NCBI RefSeq assembly: GCF_900107775.1
Contig: NZ_FNRF01000001.1
Location: 248,001-312,000, forward strand
Direction: 5' to 3'
DNA: 64,000 bases
DNA from: Xylanibacter ruminicola
GTDB taxonomy: Bacteria; Bacteroidota; Bacteroidia; Bacteroidales; Bacteroidaceae
A model generated the notes under the pieces. The model was given only the letters and a program-made list of their open reading frames with translations, did not search any database and was not told the origin of the DNA. Shown here one piece after another: positions 19,161-27,158 of this stretch. Position 1 is the stretch's first letter. Each line of letters opens with the position of its first letter. A program made the translations under genes and the position numbers.

Positions 19161-21649
19161 TATTGTAAATTGTACGCTTTTTGTGACTCTTTACCGAACA
19201 GATACTGCGACTGATAACCACCCAGATCAATCACAATCTTCTCGAAAACGATGCCCGGATCCTGAGGATGGAGGGTCAGTGTGTGTACCTTCTCATTGGC
19301 ATCAACTGGCAACTCCACTACCATCTCAACCACACGCTTGGCAATTGTAGGATAGTAAACCGTGTAGATATTCTCAGGTTTCTCGTTCAAGTCTTTATTA
19401 AAGTTCACTGCCACGGGCTGCTTACCATCGATAGCCACATCGTAAATCAAGCCACCCTTATCCAGGAAGTCGAGTGTTGATTTGGTCACCACATGCACCT
19501 TTACCGTCTTTACATCAGCAGCTTTGAACTTATAAGTCAGTTTAGCCTGATCAGTAGGAACGGTATAAGGCATCAGCGAGATACCACTCAACGTACGCCC
19601 CATATAGGGGATCACCGTCCAAGTAGCGTTTTTAGCATCCTCACGACTATAGGTGTGCTCAGCCTCTATGCTGATATAACCATTGCTGGGTGAGAATACA
19701 GGACCGCTTACAGGCGTGGGCACCTCAACCAGACGTGGACAAACATCAGCACGGAAGTTATCGTTCCATGTGCGATAGCTGATATGCTTCTGGATCATCA
19801 TACCATCCCACTTTCCGCCGGCCATCACCTTATTATAATAGTTACACAGCAACGAATCGCGTTTAAAAGCCTGACGACAGCGGTCGGCCCACTCGTTGGC
19901 TTCAGGATCATGATTCTTAGCCAGCTGCAGGTTCATGGCCTGTGCATAATACATCTCATAGATATTACCCATGGCCTGTACAGGGAAGAGCACAAGCTGA
20001 CGATAAGCATCCTGACACTCAGGTTTCAATTCTAAAAACAAACGCAACGCACTGGTTTCCAGGGCCTTGTACTCGTTTACCACACGTTCAAACTCCTCAC
20101 AGGTATAGGTACGTGCATCCAACATCTCCGAGGTGATACGTCCATTGTACTTGCAAACCAGGTTCAGGATTGATGCAGCCTCATCTGCATGCGCCTCACC
20201 AAAACTCTCGGCACAGAAATCACGGGTGTGATCCAACAGATTGTCAACCTGATACTTAGCAGGATCCCAAGCCATATCCATAAACAGCTGGATAGGATAC
20301 TCCATCGGCTTCAGATCACCTACATTCAGTATCCACAGTTTCTGGATGCCACCATTGTAGGCCAGCTGCAACTGCTCCCACATATTCTGAATGGGCGTTA
20401 CATTAATCCACTTCGAGTTACGGGGCGCACCCACATAATCTACATGGTAGTACAATCCCCATCCGCCTTTACGTTTCTTTTCTTCAGCAGTAGGAATACG
20501 GCGTACGTTACCCCAGTTATCGTCACAAAGCAGAATAGTTACATCATCGGGCACACGCAAACCGGCATCGTAATAATCCTGCACCTCTTTATATAAAGCC
20601 CAGATCTGAGGTGTTTCCTTAGCCGGACGCTTGGTCACCTCTTTAATAATACGACGCTGGTTATTGATAATCTCCTCGAGCAAATGCGTATCAGTACCGT
20701 TTCCCATAGCCTCATCACCATCGCCACGCATACCAATGGTCACAATGTCGTCGGTATTCTTCATACGCTCGATACCCTCACGGAAGAAGCGATCCAGATT
20801 ATCTTTATTCGTAGAATAGTTCCAAGCACCCCACTCTTTACGATGGCGAGCATACTCCTGGTGGTTACGTGCCATAGGCTCGTGATGCGACGTACCCATC
20901 ATCACACCCATCCTATCGGCTGTCTTCAGGTTCTCAGGATCATCGGCATAGAAAGCCCATCCCCACATGGCTGGCCACAGGTAGTTACCTTTCAGACGCA
21001 GAATCAGCTCAAACACCTTCTCGTAGAACTGATGACCACCATAATTGGTATCAAAAGTGTTCTTTACCCATGTAGTCAAGCAAGGCGCCTCATCATTCAG
21101 GAATAAGCCACGATAGCGAACAGCAGGCTCGCCGTCGGTATACTCACCTTTCTTAATATATATAGCAGCATGCTGCTCTACAGGTACGTCGGCCCAATAA
21201 TACCATGGCGACACACCTACCTGCTTCGACAGCTCATAGATTCCATATACCGTACCACGCTTATCACTACCGGCAATCACCAGCTGACTGCCGATGGTCT
21301 TAATGATATACTTCTCGGTCTTACCCTTCAAACCAGGCAGCACCCCCTGCTTCACCCATTGGTCAATCTGCGGGTTACACCCCACCGTACCAACCAGCAC
21401 CTCGGCGGCACCCTCCGAGAGCGATGCTTTCTGCCCCGTTACTTTCTCAAAATCCACCAAGAGATTTTTGGCTGCCAGCTGCACACAACTATGCTCTTTC
21501 TGACTCAAGCCAACAGTCAGGTTCTTCAACTGCCAGGCATCAGCTTCTGGCAGGAACGACACAAATTGGCTGGCCGCCTTCAACTGAGAGACAGCTGTCA
21601 CGCACACCAAAAATGCCAATGTCTTCAACAAAATCGGTCTTTTATTCAT
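19160..21649 (-). CDS. GH115 xylan alpha-(4-O-methyl)-glucuronidase
   Basis: An 829-residue exported protein. The start at 21649 is preferred over an upstream in-frame ATG at 21685 because MNKRPILLKTLAFLVCVTA gives a clean signal peptide and leaves more room after the promoter. GH115 hallmarks include GTSHHEPM (about 270), GMRGDGDEAM (about 320), LLCDDNWGNVRRIP and NVGDLKPMEYP. A C-terminal beta domain (EAEHTYSRED onward) matches the extra C-terminal domain of the family. The enzyme removes glucuronic acid or its 4-O-methyl ether from xylan or oligosaccharides. It has its own leftward promoter sharing the intergenic region with the HTCS gene and carrying an HTCS box, so it is probably induced with the xylan operon. 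Confidence 0.93.
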   Translation of the reverse strand: MNKRPILLKTLAFLVCVTAVSQLKAASQFVSFLPEADAWQLKNLTVGLSQKEHSCVQLAAKNLLVDFEKVTGQKASLSEGAAEVLVGTVGCNPQIDQWVKQGVLPGLKGKTEKYIIKTIGSQLVIAGSDKRGTVYGIYELSKQVGVSPWYYWADVPVEQHAAIYIKKGEYTDGEPAVRYRGLFLNDEAPCLTTWVKNTFDTNYGGHQFYEKVFELILRLKGNYLWPAMWGWAFYADDPENLKTADRMGVMMGTSHHEPMARNHQEYARHRKEWGAWNYSTNKDNLDRFFREGIERMKNTDDIVTIGMRGDGDEAMGNGTDTHLLEEIINNQRRIIKEVTKRPAKETPQIWALYKEVQDYYDAGLRVPDDVTILLCDDNWGNVRRIPTAEEKKRKGGWGLYYHVDYVGAPRNSKWINVTPIQNMWEQLQLAYNGGIQKLWILNVGDLKPMEYPIQLFMDMAWDPAKYQVDNLLDHTRDFCAESFGEAHADEAASILNLVCKYNGRITSEMLDARTYTCEEFERVVNEYKALETSALRLFLELKPECQDAYRQLVLFPVQAMGNIYEMYYAQAMNLQLAKNHDPEANEWADRCRQAFKRDSLLCNYYNKVMAGGKWDGMMIQKHISYRTWNDNFRADVCPRLVEVPTPVSGPVFSPSNGYISIEAEHTYSREDAKNATWTVIPYMGRTLSGISLMPYTVPTDQAKLTYKFKAADVKTVKVHVVTKSTLDFLDKGGLIYDVAIDGKQPVAVNFNKDLNEKPENIYTVYYPTIAKRVVEMVVELPVDANEKVHTLTLHPQDPGIVFEKIVIDLGGYQSQYLFGKESQKAYNLQ

Positions 21650-21682
21650 CACTACGAATGTTACAAATAATATAATTTTGCG

Positions 21683-21690
21683 CAAAGATA
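21683..21690 (-). promoter_or_regulatory. -7 box of the GH115 gene
   Basis: TATCTTTG on the leftward strand, 33 bp before the chosen ATG. The -33 region is poor. The HTCS box begins exactly 31 bp upstream. Confidence 0.6.
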
Positions 21691-21721
21691 GGGCATTTTT
21701 AGGAGTAAAATCACATTAAAT

Positions 21722-21749
21722 GTATCAAAAACTTTAATATTTGTAACAT
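21722..21749 (+). promoter_or_regulatory. candidate xylan HTCS operator, copy 4 (GH115/HTCS intergenic region)
   Basis: GTATCA (21722-21727), ACTTT (21731-21735) and GTAACA (21743-21748). It stands 31 bp from the GH115 -7 box and ends 3 bp before the -33 element of the HTCS promoter on the other strand, so the same site could also autoregulate the sensor. The middle 20 bases are nearly identical to the box at 34739. Confidence 0.65.
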
Positions 21750-21752
21750 TTG

Positions 21753-21784
21753 TTTGTTACATCACGAAAAATGCACTATCTTTG
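21753..21784 (+). promoter_or_regulatory. promoter of the xylan HTCS gene
   Basis: TTTG (21753-21756), a 20 bp spacer and TATCTTTG (21777-21784) are a full consensus match, 53 bp before the ATG. A complete -33 element fits basal, activator-independent expression of the sensor. Confidence 0.7.
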
Positions 21785-21837
21785 CAACAAATAAACAACA
21801 AAACGACTAACGCAACCATTTAATTACTAACAAAACA

Positions 21838-24800
21838 ATGAAAGTTAAGTATATACTGACGCTAGCTACTTTACTCCTCTCGTTGAGTGCTTTCGCCCAA
21901 AGGGGAAAGTTCTTCACTACCGATCATCAATTATCAAGCAGCTTTGTAACACAAGTATATCTTGATAACGAGGGATTCATCTGGACAACCACCCGTAACG
22001 GTATCAATCGCTACGATGGTTATCAGTTCCGCGTATTCAAGAAAGAGAACGAGCACGACAGTTCACTGGCGAGCAACTACGTGAACAGTATGATGCAAGA
22101 TCGCAAAGGCTTATTTTATTTTGGTATGTATGGCGCCCTGCAAACGTGGGACGGCACCAAATTCCATAATGTCACCATGTACGACAAGAACGGCAACGCC
22201 GGTCACAGTTACCCCAACTGCTTCCTGGAGCGTGCCAATGGCGACGTACTGGTGGGAACCTCTGGCTTAGGTATCCTGAAGTTCAAGGATCAGAAGACAG
22301 CCTATCAGGAGAAGGGACCTTTGGCGACCATACACACCGTTAACAGTATGATTGAGGACCGTACAGGTACCCTGTGGATTGTTACAGAGCACATGGGCCT
22401 CATCTCATACAACGGCAAGACCGTCAAGCGCCATATGCAGAACCTGCCCAGCGTGGTGTTCTCATGCCTCTGCGAAGGTGCCGATGGTATCATCTATGCC
22501 GGTAGTACCAACTGCGGTGTATTCAGAATGCAGGGTGACACGTTCGTTCACATTGCCGAAACAGGTACAAAAGCCGTATCATCGCTCTACCGTGCCCACG
22601 ATGGTAACATTGTGATTGGTTATGATGGTCAGGGTATAGCCCTCTATAATCCCCGCAAGCCCGAACTGATTGATAACCCGTTCTTCTCACTCGAGGTTAA
22701 CCTTCCTATGAGTAAGGTTTACTCTATTACCGAGGACAAGAGCGGCAACCTGTGGTTCGGATTATTGCAGAAGGGTATCTTTATGCAGCCCATCAGCTTT
22801 AAGGGCTTCCACTACATGGGACATAAGCTTGGTGCCCATAATATATTAGGTACAGCCTGCGTAGTCAGCGTTATCCTGGACAGCAAGAAGCGTGTATGGG
22901 TGGGTACCGATAAGGACGGTCTGTACTGCTACGATTTCTATACCCAGGCCTCTAAGCACCTCAAGGACCAGTATCCATCAGTCATCGTATCGCTGGCCGA
23001 AGACCAGAAGGGACGTATCTGGTTAGGAACTTACCGCGAAGGTATCGGCTGGGTTGATCCAGTCACCTTCCAGTATCACCGTGTACCATTCCCACAGGAT
23101 CCCAACCTGATTGTAATGGACATAGCCGTGGGCAACGATGGCTACCTGTGGTTGGGTACCATGAAACATGGCATTGTGAAGATGGACCCCAACGACGGAC
23201 GTGTGCTGGCCATTTACAAAATGAAGGCAGGTGCTGATAAGAACAGGAAGATGAACTGCATTACCAACGATTATGTATCGCAGGTTCAACTGTCGCCCGA
23301 TGGCAAACGTCTGTATGTATCCACCAGTATGGGCTTATGCTGTCTCGACATCCCCGCCAACAGCTGGACAAGCACCTTTGGCATGAACTGTCTGAACTAC
23401 AGCACCCCTGTAAGAATTACCCGCGAATACGATGATAACCTGTGGTATGGTACCAACGAGGGCTTGTTCCGCTACGATCTGCGTACCCACAAAACCCAGC
23501 AATATACCCGTGCTGATGGTTTGGCCGATAATGGTATTGCCACCATCGAACGCGACCTGCAAGGCCGTCTTTGGATAGGTACCGACCACGGACTGAGCTG
23601 TTTCACACCTAAATCCGATATCTGGCAGAACTATTTTGTGGATGATGGTCTGCAGAGTAACGAGTTCAGCGATGGTGCCTCATTCATGTCGCCCGATGGT
23701 ATCCTCACCATGGGTGGCACAGCAGGTATCTCGTGGTTCGACTCTCACCATATTGCTCCTAGCAAGTGGGAGGCTGAGGTTGAGCTCACCTCCTTCTCTA
23801 TCAATGGTCAGCAGGTAAGTCGTGCCACCCATTCGGGCAGTTATCTGGTTACCGATACCACCATTATTGCCAGCAACCGTTTCGAACTCAGCTATAGCGA
23901 TAACACGTTCTCAATCCAGTTCTCTACCCTTACCTACGAGAACCCTGAGCACATATCATATTTATATAGTATTAATGGCGAGCCATTCAACCGCTTGCAG
24001 CCAGGCGAGAACGTGCTTACCCTGTCGCACCTGCCACAAGGCACCTACCGATTCAGGGTTAAGGCCGAGCGCAATAACGTAGAAACACCCGAAAGAGAGT
24101 TCACGGTGGTTATCCACAGTCCGTGGTACCGCTCGGCTTGGGCTTATTTCTTCTACGCTATGGTTATCGGTATGTTTGTATGGCAGTATTTGGTTTACCG
24201 TCGCCATAAGGAGCAGGATAAGCTGCGCCTCCAGGCCCATATCCATGCCGAAGAGATGGGCGAGGCCAAGTTGCGTTTCTTCATGAACATGAGTCACGAG
24301 ATCCGCACCCCAATGACGCTGATTCTCACACCGTTGCTCTCGCTTATCAAGAACGACAACGATCCCAGCCGCAAAGCAGTTTACGAAACCATCCGTCGTA
24401 ATGCCGAGCGTATTCTCAGTCTGATTAACCAGATGATGGACCTGCGAAAGATCGACAAGGGTCAGATGCAGATGCGAATGCGTGAGACCAACCTGGTAAG
24501 CTTTGCCAAGGATATCTACGACCTGTTTGATAATCAGGCCAAGACCAAGCATATTAAGTTTATCTACGAACACGATAGCGAAAAAATTCCTGTATGGATA
24601 GATCGCCAGAACTTCGATAAGGTACTTATGAATGTACTCTCGAATGCTTTCAAGTACACCCCAACCGGTGGCGAGATAGGTATCCGCATCAGTCATACTG
24701 ACGAATCGGCCACTATCGCCATCTACGACAATGGCGAAGGCATCCCCGAGGATAAGATGAACAAGATCTTCGACCGCTTCTATCAGACGCCCACCACGCT

Positions 24801-25842
24801 CAACGACCGTTATGTGGGCACTGGCATCGGTCTCGACCTTACCCGTTCGCTGGTTGAGCTGCACCATGGTACCATTACCGTTCACAACCTGGAGAAGGGC
24901 TGTGAGTTTGTGATTACCATCCCTATGGGCAACAGCCATCTGAATGCTGACGAGATGATTACCGAAGCCGAAGCAGCCGAGGCCGCCGAGACCATCACCC
25001 CCGAACTGCTGTTGGAAGAGGAGCCCGAGACAGAGCTGATTAACCCGATGAGCGAGATGGCACCTGGCAACCGCAAGCTCACTCTGGTGATTGCCGAAGA
25101 CGATGAGGAGATTCGCAACTACCTTGAGAGCGAGCTCTCGAAGGATTACGATATACATGCCTGCACCAATGGTCGTGAGGCACTTGGCGAGGTTATCCGC
25201 ACCAAGCCCGACCTGGTACTGAGTGATATCATGATGCCCGAGATGGATGGTAACACCCTGTGTACCCGCATCAAAACCAATCCTAACACCAATTCTATCC
25301 CAGTAGTACTGCTCACCGCCAAGAACCGCGACGAGGACAAGCTGGAGAGTCTGGAGACTGGTGCCGATGCCTATATCGTTAAGCCATTCAACATGGAGAT
25401 TCTGCGCCGCACCATCATGAACCTCATTAACAAGCACCGTCTGCTACGCCTGAAATACGAGCGTAACGACAGTCTGGAGGAACAGATTGACGAGATTGAG
25501 CTCAAGTCGCCCGACGAGAAGCTGCTGGAGCGCATCATGGAGTGCATCAACAAGAATCTGAACAACTCCGACCTGAGTGTAGATATGATTGCCGATACTG
25601 TTGGTATCAGCCGTGTACACCTGCATCGCAAGATGAAGGACCTTACCGGTCAGACACCTCACGACTTTATCCGCAATATCCGCCTGAAGAAGGCCGCCCA
25701 GCTGCTGGCCAACCAAGGCATGAACGTTACCGAGGTGATGTATGCATGTGGATTTGCTAACTCAGCCTCGTTCTCTACCGTATTCAAGAAATTCTACGGT
25801 ATGTCGCCACGCGACTATATGAAGGAGCACGAAGAGCGCTAA
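21838..25842 (+). CDS. HTCS: hybrid two-component sensor/regulator of the xylan locus (XynR-like)
   Basis: A 1334-residue one-protein signalling system. Order: signal peptide (to about 20); Reg_prop propeller blades (about 30-660, repeated WxGT/WFG motifs); Y_Y_Y domain (about 690-755); membrane helix (about 765-787); HisKA with His820 in MSHEIRTP; HATPase (DNGEGIPEDK, GTGIGLDL); receiver with Asp1130 in LSDIMMP; C-terminal AraC-type HTH (VHLHRKMKDLTG, FANSASFSTVFKKFYGMSP). All catalytic landmarks are present. It lies amid the xylan genes, divergent from GH115, so it most likely binds xylo-oligosaccharides in the periplasm and activates the promoters carrying the 21-bp-spaced box. That link is inference. 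Confidence 0.93.
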   Translation: MKVKYILTLATLLLSLSAFAQRGKFFTTDHQLSSSFVTQVYLDNEGFIWTTTRNGINRYDGYQFRVFKKENEHDSSLASNYVNSMMQDRKGLFYFGMYGALQTWDGTKFHNVTMYDKNGNAGHSYPNCFLERANGDVLVGTSGLGILKFKDQKTAYQEKGPLATIHTVNSMIEDRTGTLWIVTEHMGLISYNGKTVKRHMQNLPSVVFSCLCEGADGIIYAGSTNCGVFRMQGDTFVHIAETGTKAVSSLYRAHDGNIVIGYDGQGIALYNPRKPELIDNPFFSLEVNLPMSKVYSITEDKSGNLWFGLLQKGIFMQPISFKGFHYMGHKLGAHNILGTACVVSVILDSKKRVWVGTDKDGLYCYDFYTQASKHLKDQYPSVIVSLAEDQKGRIWLGTYREGIGWVDPVTFQYHRVPFPQDPNLIVMDIAVGNDGYLWLGTMKHGIVKMDPNDGRVLAIYKMKAGADKNRKMNCITNDYVSQVQLSPDGKRLYVSTSMGLCCLDIPANSWTSTFGMNCLNYSTPVRITREYDDNLWYGTNEGLFRYDLRTHKTQQYTRADGLADNGIATIERDLQGRLWIGTDHGLSCFTPKSDIWQNYFVDDGLQSNEFSDGASFMSPDGILTMGGTAGISWFDSHHIAPSKWEAEVELTSFSINGQQVSRATHSGSYLVTDTTIIASNRFELSYSDNTFSIQFSTLTYENPEHISYLYSINGEPFNRLQPGENVLTLSHLPQGTYRFRVKAERNNVETPEREFTVVIHSPWYRSAWAYFFYAMVIGMFVWQYLVYRRHKEQDKLRLQAHIHAEEMGEAKLRFFMNMSHEIRTPMTLILTPLLSLIKNDNDPSRKAVYETIRRNAERILSLINQMMDLRKIDKGQMQMRMRETNLVSFAKDIYDLFDNQAKTKHIKFIYEHDSEKIPVWIDRQNFDKVLMNVLSNAFKYTPTGGEIGIRISHTDESATIAIYDNGEGIPEDKMNKIFDRFYQTPTTLNDRYVGTGIGLDLTRSLVELHHGTITVHNLEKGCEFVITIPMGNSHLNADEMITEAEAAEAAETITPELLLEEEPETELINPMSEMAPGNRKLTLVIAEDDEEIRNYLESELSKDYDIHACTNGREALGEVIRTKPDLVLSDIMMPEMDGNTLCTRIKTNPNTNSIPVVLLTAKNRDEDKLESLETGADAYIVKPFNMEILRRTIMNLINKHRLLRLKYERNDSLEEQIDEIELKSPDEKLLERIMECINKNLNNSDLSVDMIADTVGISRVHLHRKMKDLTGQTPHDFIRNIRLKKAAQLLANQGMNVTEVMYACGFANSASFSTVFKKFYGMSPRDYMKEHEER

Positions 25843-25860
25843 ACAAAAAAAAGGAACGAT

Positions 25861-27153
25861 ATGAAACGGGTAGCAACCGCTATTCTTGCCTTGTGTTGCA
25901 GTCTGGCCATACAGGCACAGGACCGTCAACAAATACTGAAGGTATATAACTGGGGCGACTACATTGGTGTAGGCGTTATAGAGAAGTTTGAGAAATGGTA
26001 CCAGCAGGTTACAGGCCAGCCTATCAAGGTAAGCTACGTAACCTACGACTACCCTGAGGAGTGTTTCGACATGATTAAAGACCAGCAGACAGAGGTGGAT
26101 GTGTTCTGTCCACCCGAATATCTGGCCGAACGCATGATGAAACACAAGATGCTCACCCCTATCGACACCAGTTTCGTGGCTCAAGGCATTCCTAACTACC
26201 TGCATGGCACCTCACCCTTCATCGACAACATGCTACAGCACATCGGCGAAGCGCAGGGCATCACCGCCAAGGATTACACCGTAGGCTATCTATGGGGTAA
26301 CACGGGCGTACTCATCAACACCAAATTTGTCAAACCCGAAGAGGTAAACAGTTGGGCATTCCTGTTCGACTCGAAATACCGTGGCAAGGTGATTATGAAA
26401 GACTCGTTCAGCGATATCTATAACGTGTTTATCAACTACGCATTCTACGATGACATCAAGTCGGGCGTAGCCAACCGCAACCTGTTGGCTGCCTACCTCA
26501 CCAACCGCAACATCGCTATTGTCGAGGACTTGCTGGAGACAGCCCGTCCACAGATGAAGGGTTTTGATGTAGAGGACGACAAGCGCCTGATGTCAGCCGG
26601 CAAGGACTGGATGAGTGTAACCTGGAACGGCGACGCCAGATGGGCTATCGACGAGGCAGGCGACAACACCAACCTGCAGTATGTTGTACCCATCGAGGGT
26701 AGCGACTGCTGGGCCGACTGCTGGGTGATTCCCACCACCTGTAAGAATATCAAGGCCGCCAGTCTCTGGATAAACTTCCTGTGCCGCCCTGATATAGCCC
26801 TGTTGTGTATGGAAGAAACAGGCTACAGCTCGGCCATCGGCACACCCGAGATACTGCAAGCTATTACCAACGACAGTCTTCCTGCCATCGATCTGAGTTA
26901 TTTCTTTGGCCCTGAAGCAACCGCAGTTCATGTAGATAGCGTGATGTATCCCACCAAGGACGTCATCAGCCGTTGCAGCTATCTACGCGACAGTGGCGAC
27001 CGCCAGGAAGTGCTTCGTGAGATTTGGGAGAAAATCAAGGAGAAACCTGTTGTTGATTACTGGTTCTACGTGATTGCAGGCATTGTAGCCCTGTTTATGA
27101 TTATCACCACTACACTTTTGTTACGTCAAAAAAAGACCACCACTATAAAGTGA
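25861..27153 (+). CDS. PotD/PotF-like periplasmic solute-binding protein with a C-terminal membrane anchor
   Basis: A 430-residue protein with a signal peptide ending IQAQ, a family 1 polyamine-type binding fold (KVYNWGDYIG at about 30, TEVDVFCPPEYL, YLWGNTGVLIN, WNGDARWAIDEAGD) and a membrane helix at about 399-421 followed by a basic tail (RQKKTTTIK). It begins 18 bp after the HTCS stop with AAGGA before the ATG, so it is co-transcribed with the sensor. No permease or ATPase genes are adjacent. It is longer than E. coli PotD (348 residues). It may be the binding protein of a spermidine/putrescine transporter encoded elsewhere or an accessory sensor; the location favours testing the latter. 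The stop overlaps the convergent GH3 gene by 11 bp. Confidence 0.85.
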   Translation: MKRVATAILALCCSLAIQAQDRQQILKVYNWGDYIGVGVIEKFEKWYQQVTGQPIKVSYVTYDYPEECFDMIKDQQTEVDVFCPPEYLAERMMKHKMLTPIDTSFVAQGIPNYLHGTSPFIDNMLQHIGEAQGITAKDYTVGYLWGNTGVLINTKFVKPEEVNSWAFLFDSKYRGKVIMKDSFSDIYNVFINYAFYDDIKSGVANRNLLAAYLTNRNIAIVEDLLETARPQMKGFDVEDDKRLMSAGKDWMSVTWNGDARWAIDEAGDNTNLQYVVPIEGSDCWADCWVIPTTCKNIKAASLWINFLCRPDIALLCMEETGYSSAIGTPEILQAITNDSLPAIDLSYFFGPEATAVHVDSVMYPTKDVISRCSYLRDSGDRQEVLREIWEKIKEKPVVDYWFYVIAGIVALFMIITTTLLLRQKKTTTIK

Positions 27154-27158
27154 TGGTC
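27135..27158. terminator. bidirectional intrinsic terminator inside two convergent gene ends
   Basis: The stem GACCA-CACT/AGTG-TGGTC has one C/A mismatch and loop ATAA. It is followed rightward by AGTTTTTT and leftward by TTTTTTT. It encodes the last residues of both the binding protein and the GH3 enzyme. Confidence 0.7.

Noticed and set aside
23962..25437. Long leftward open frame (491 codons) opposite the xylan HTCS
   Set aside because: It is antisense to the HisKA, HATPase and receiver domains; low-complexity composition and no recognisable domain.
25861..27153. Complete polyamine ABC transporter
   Set aside because: Only the binding protein is present; no permease or ATPase genes are nearby.
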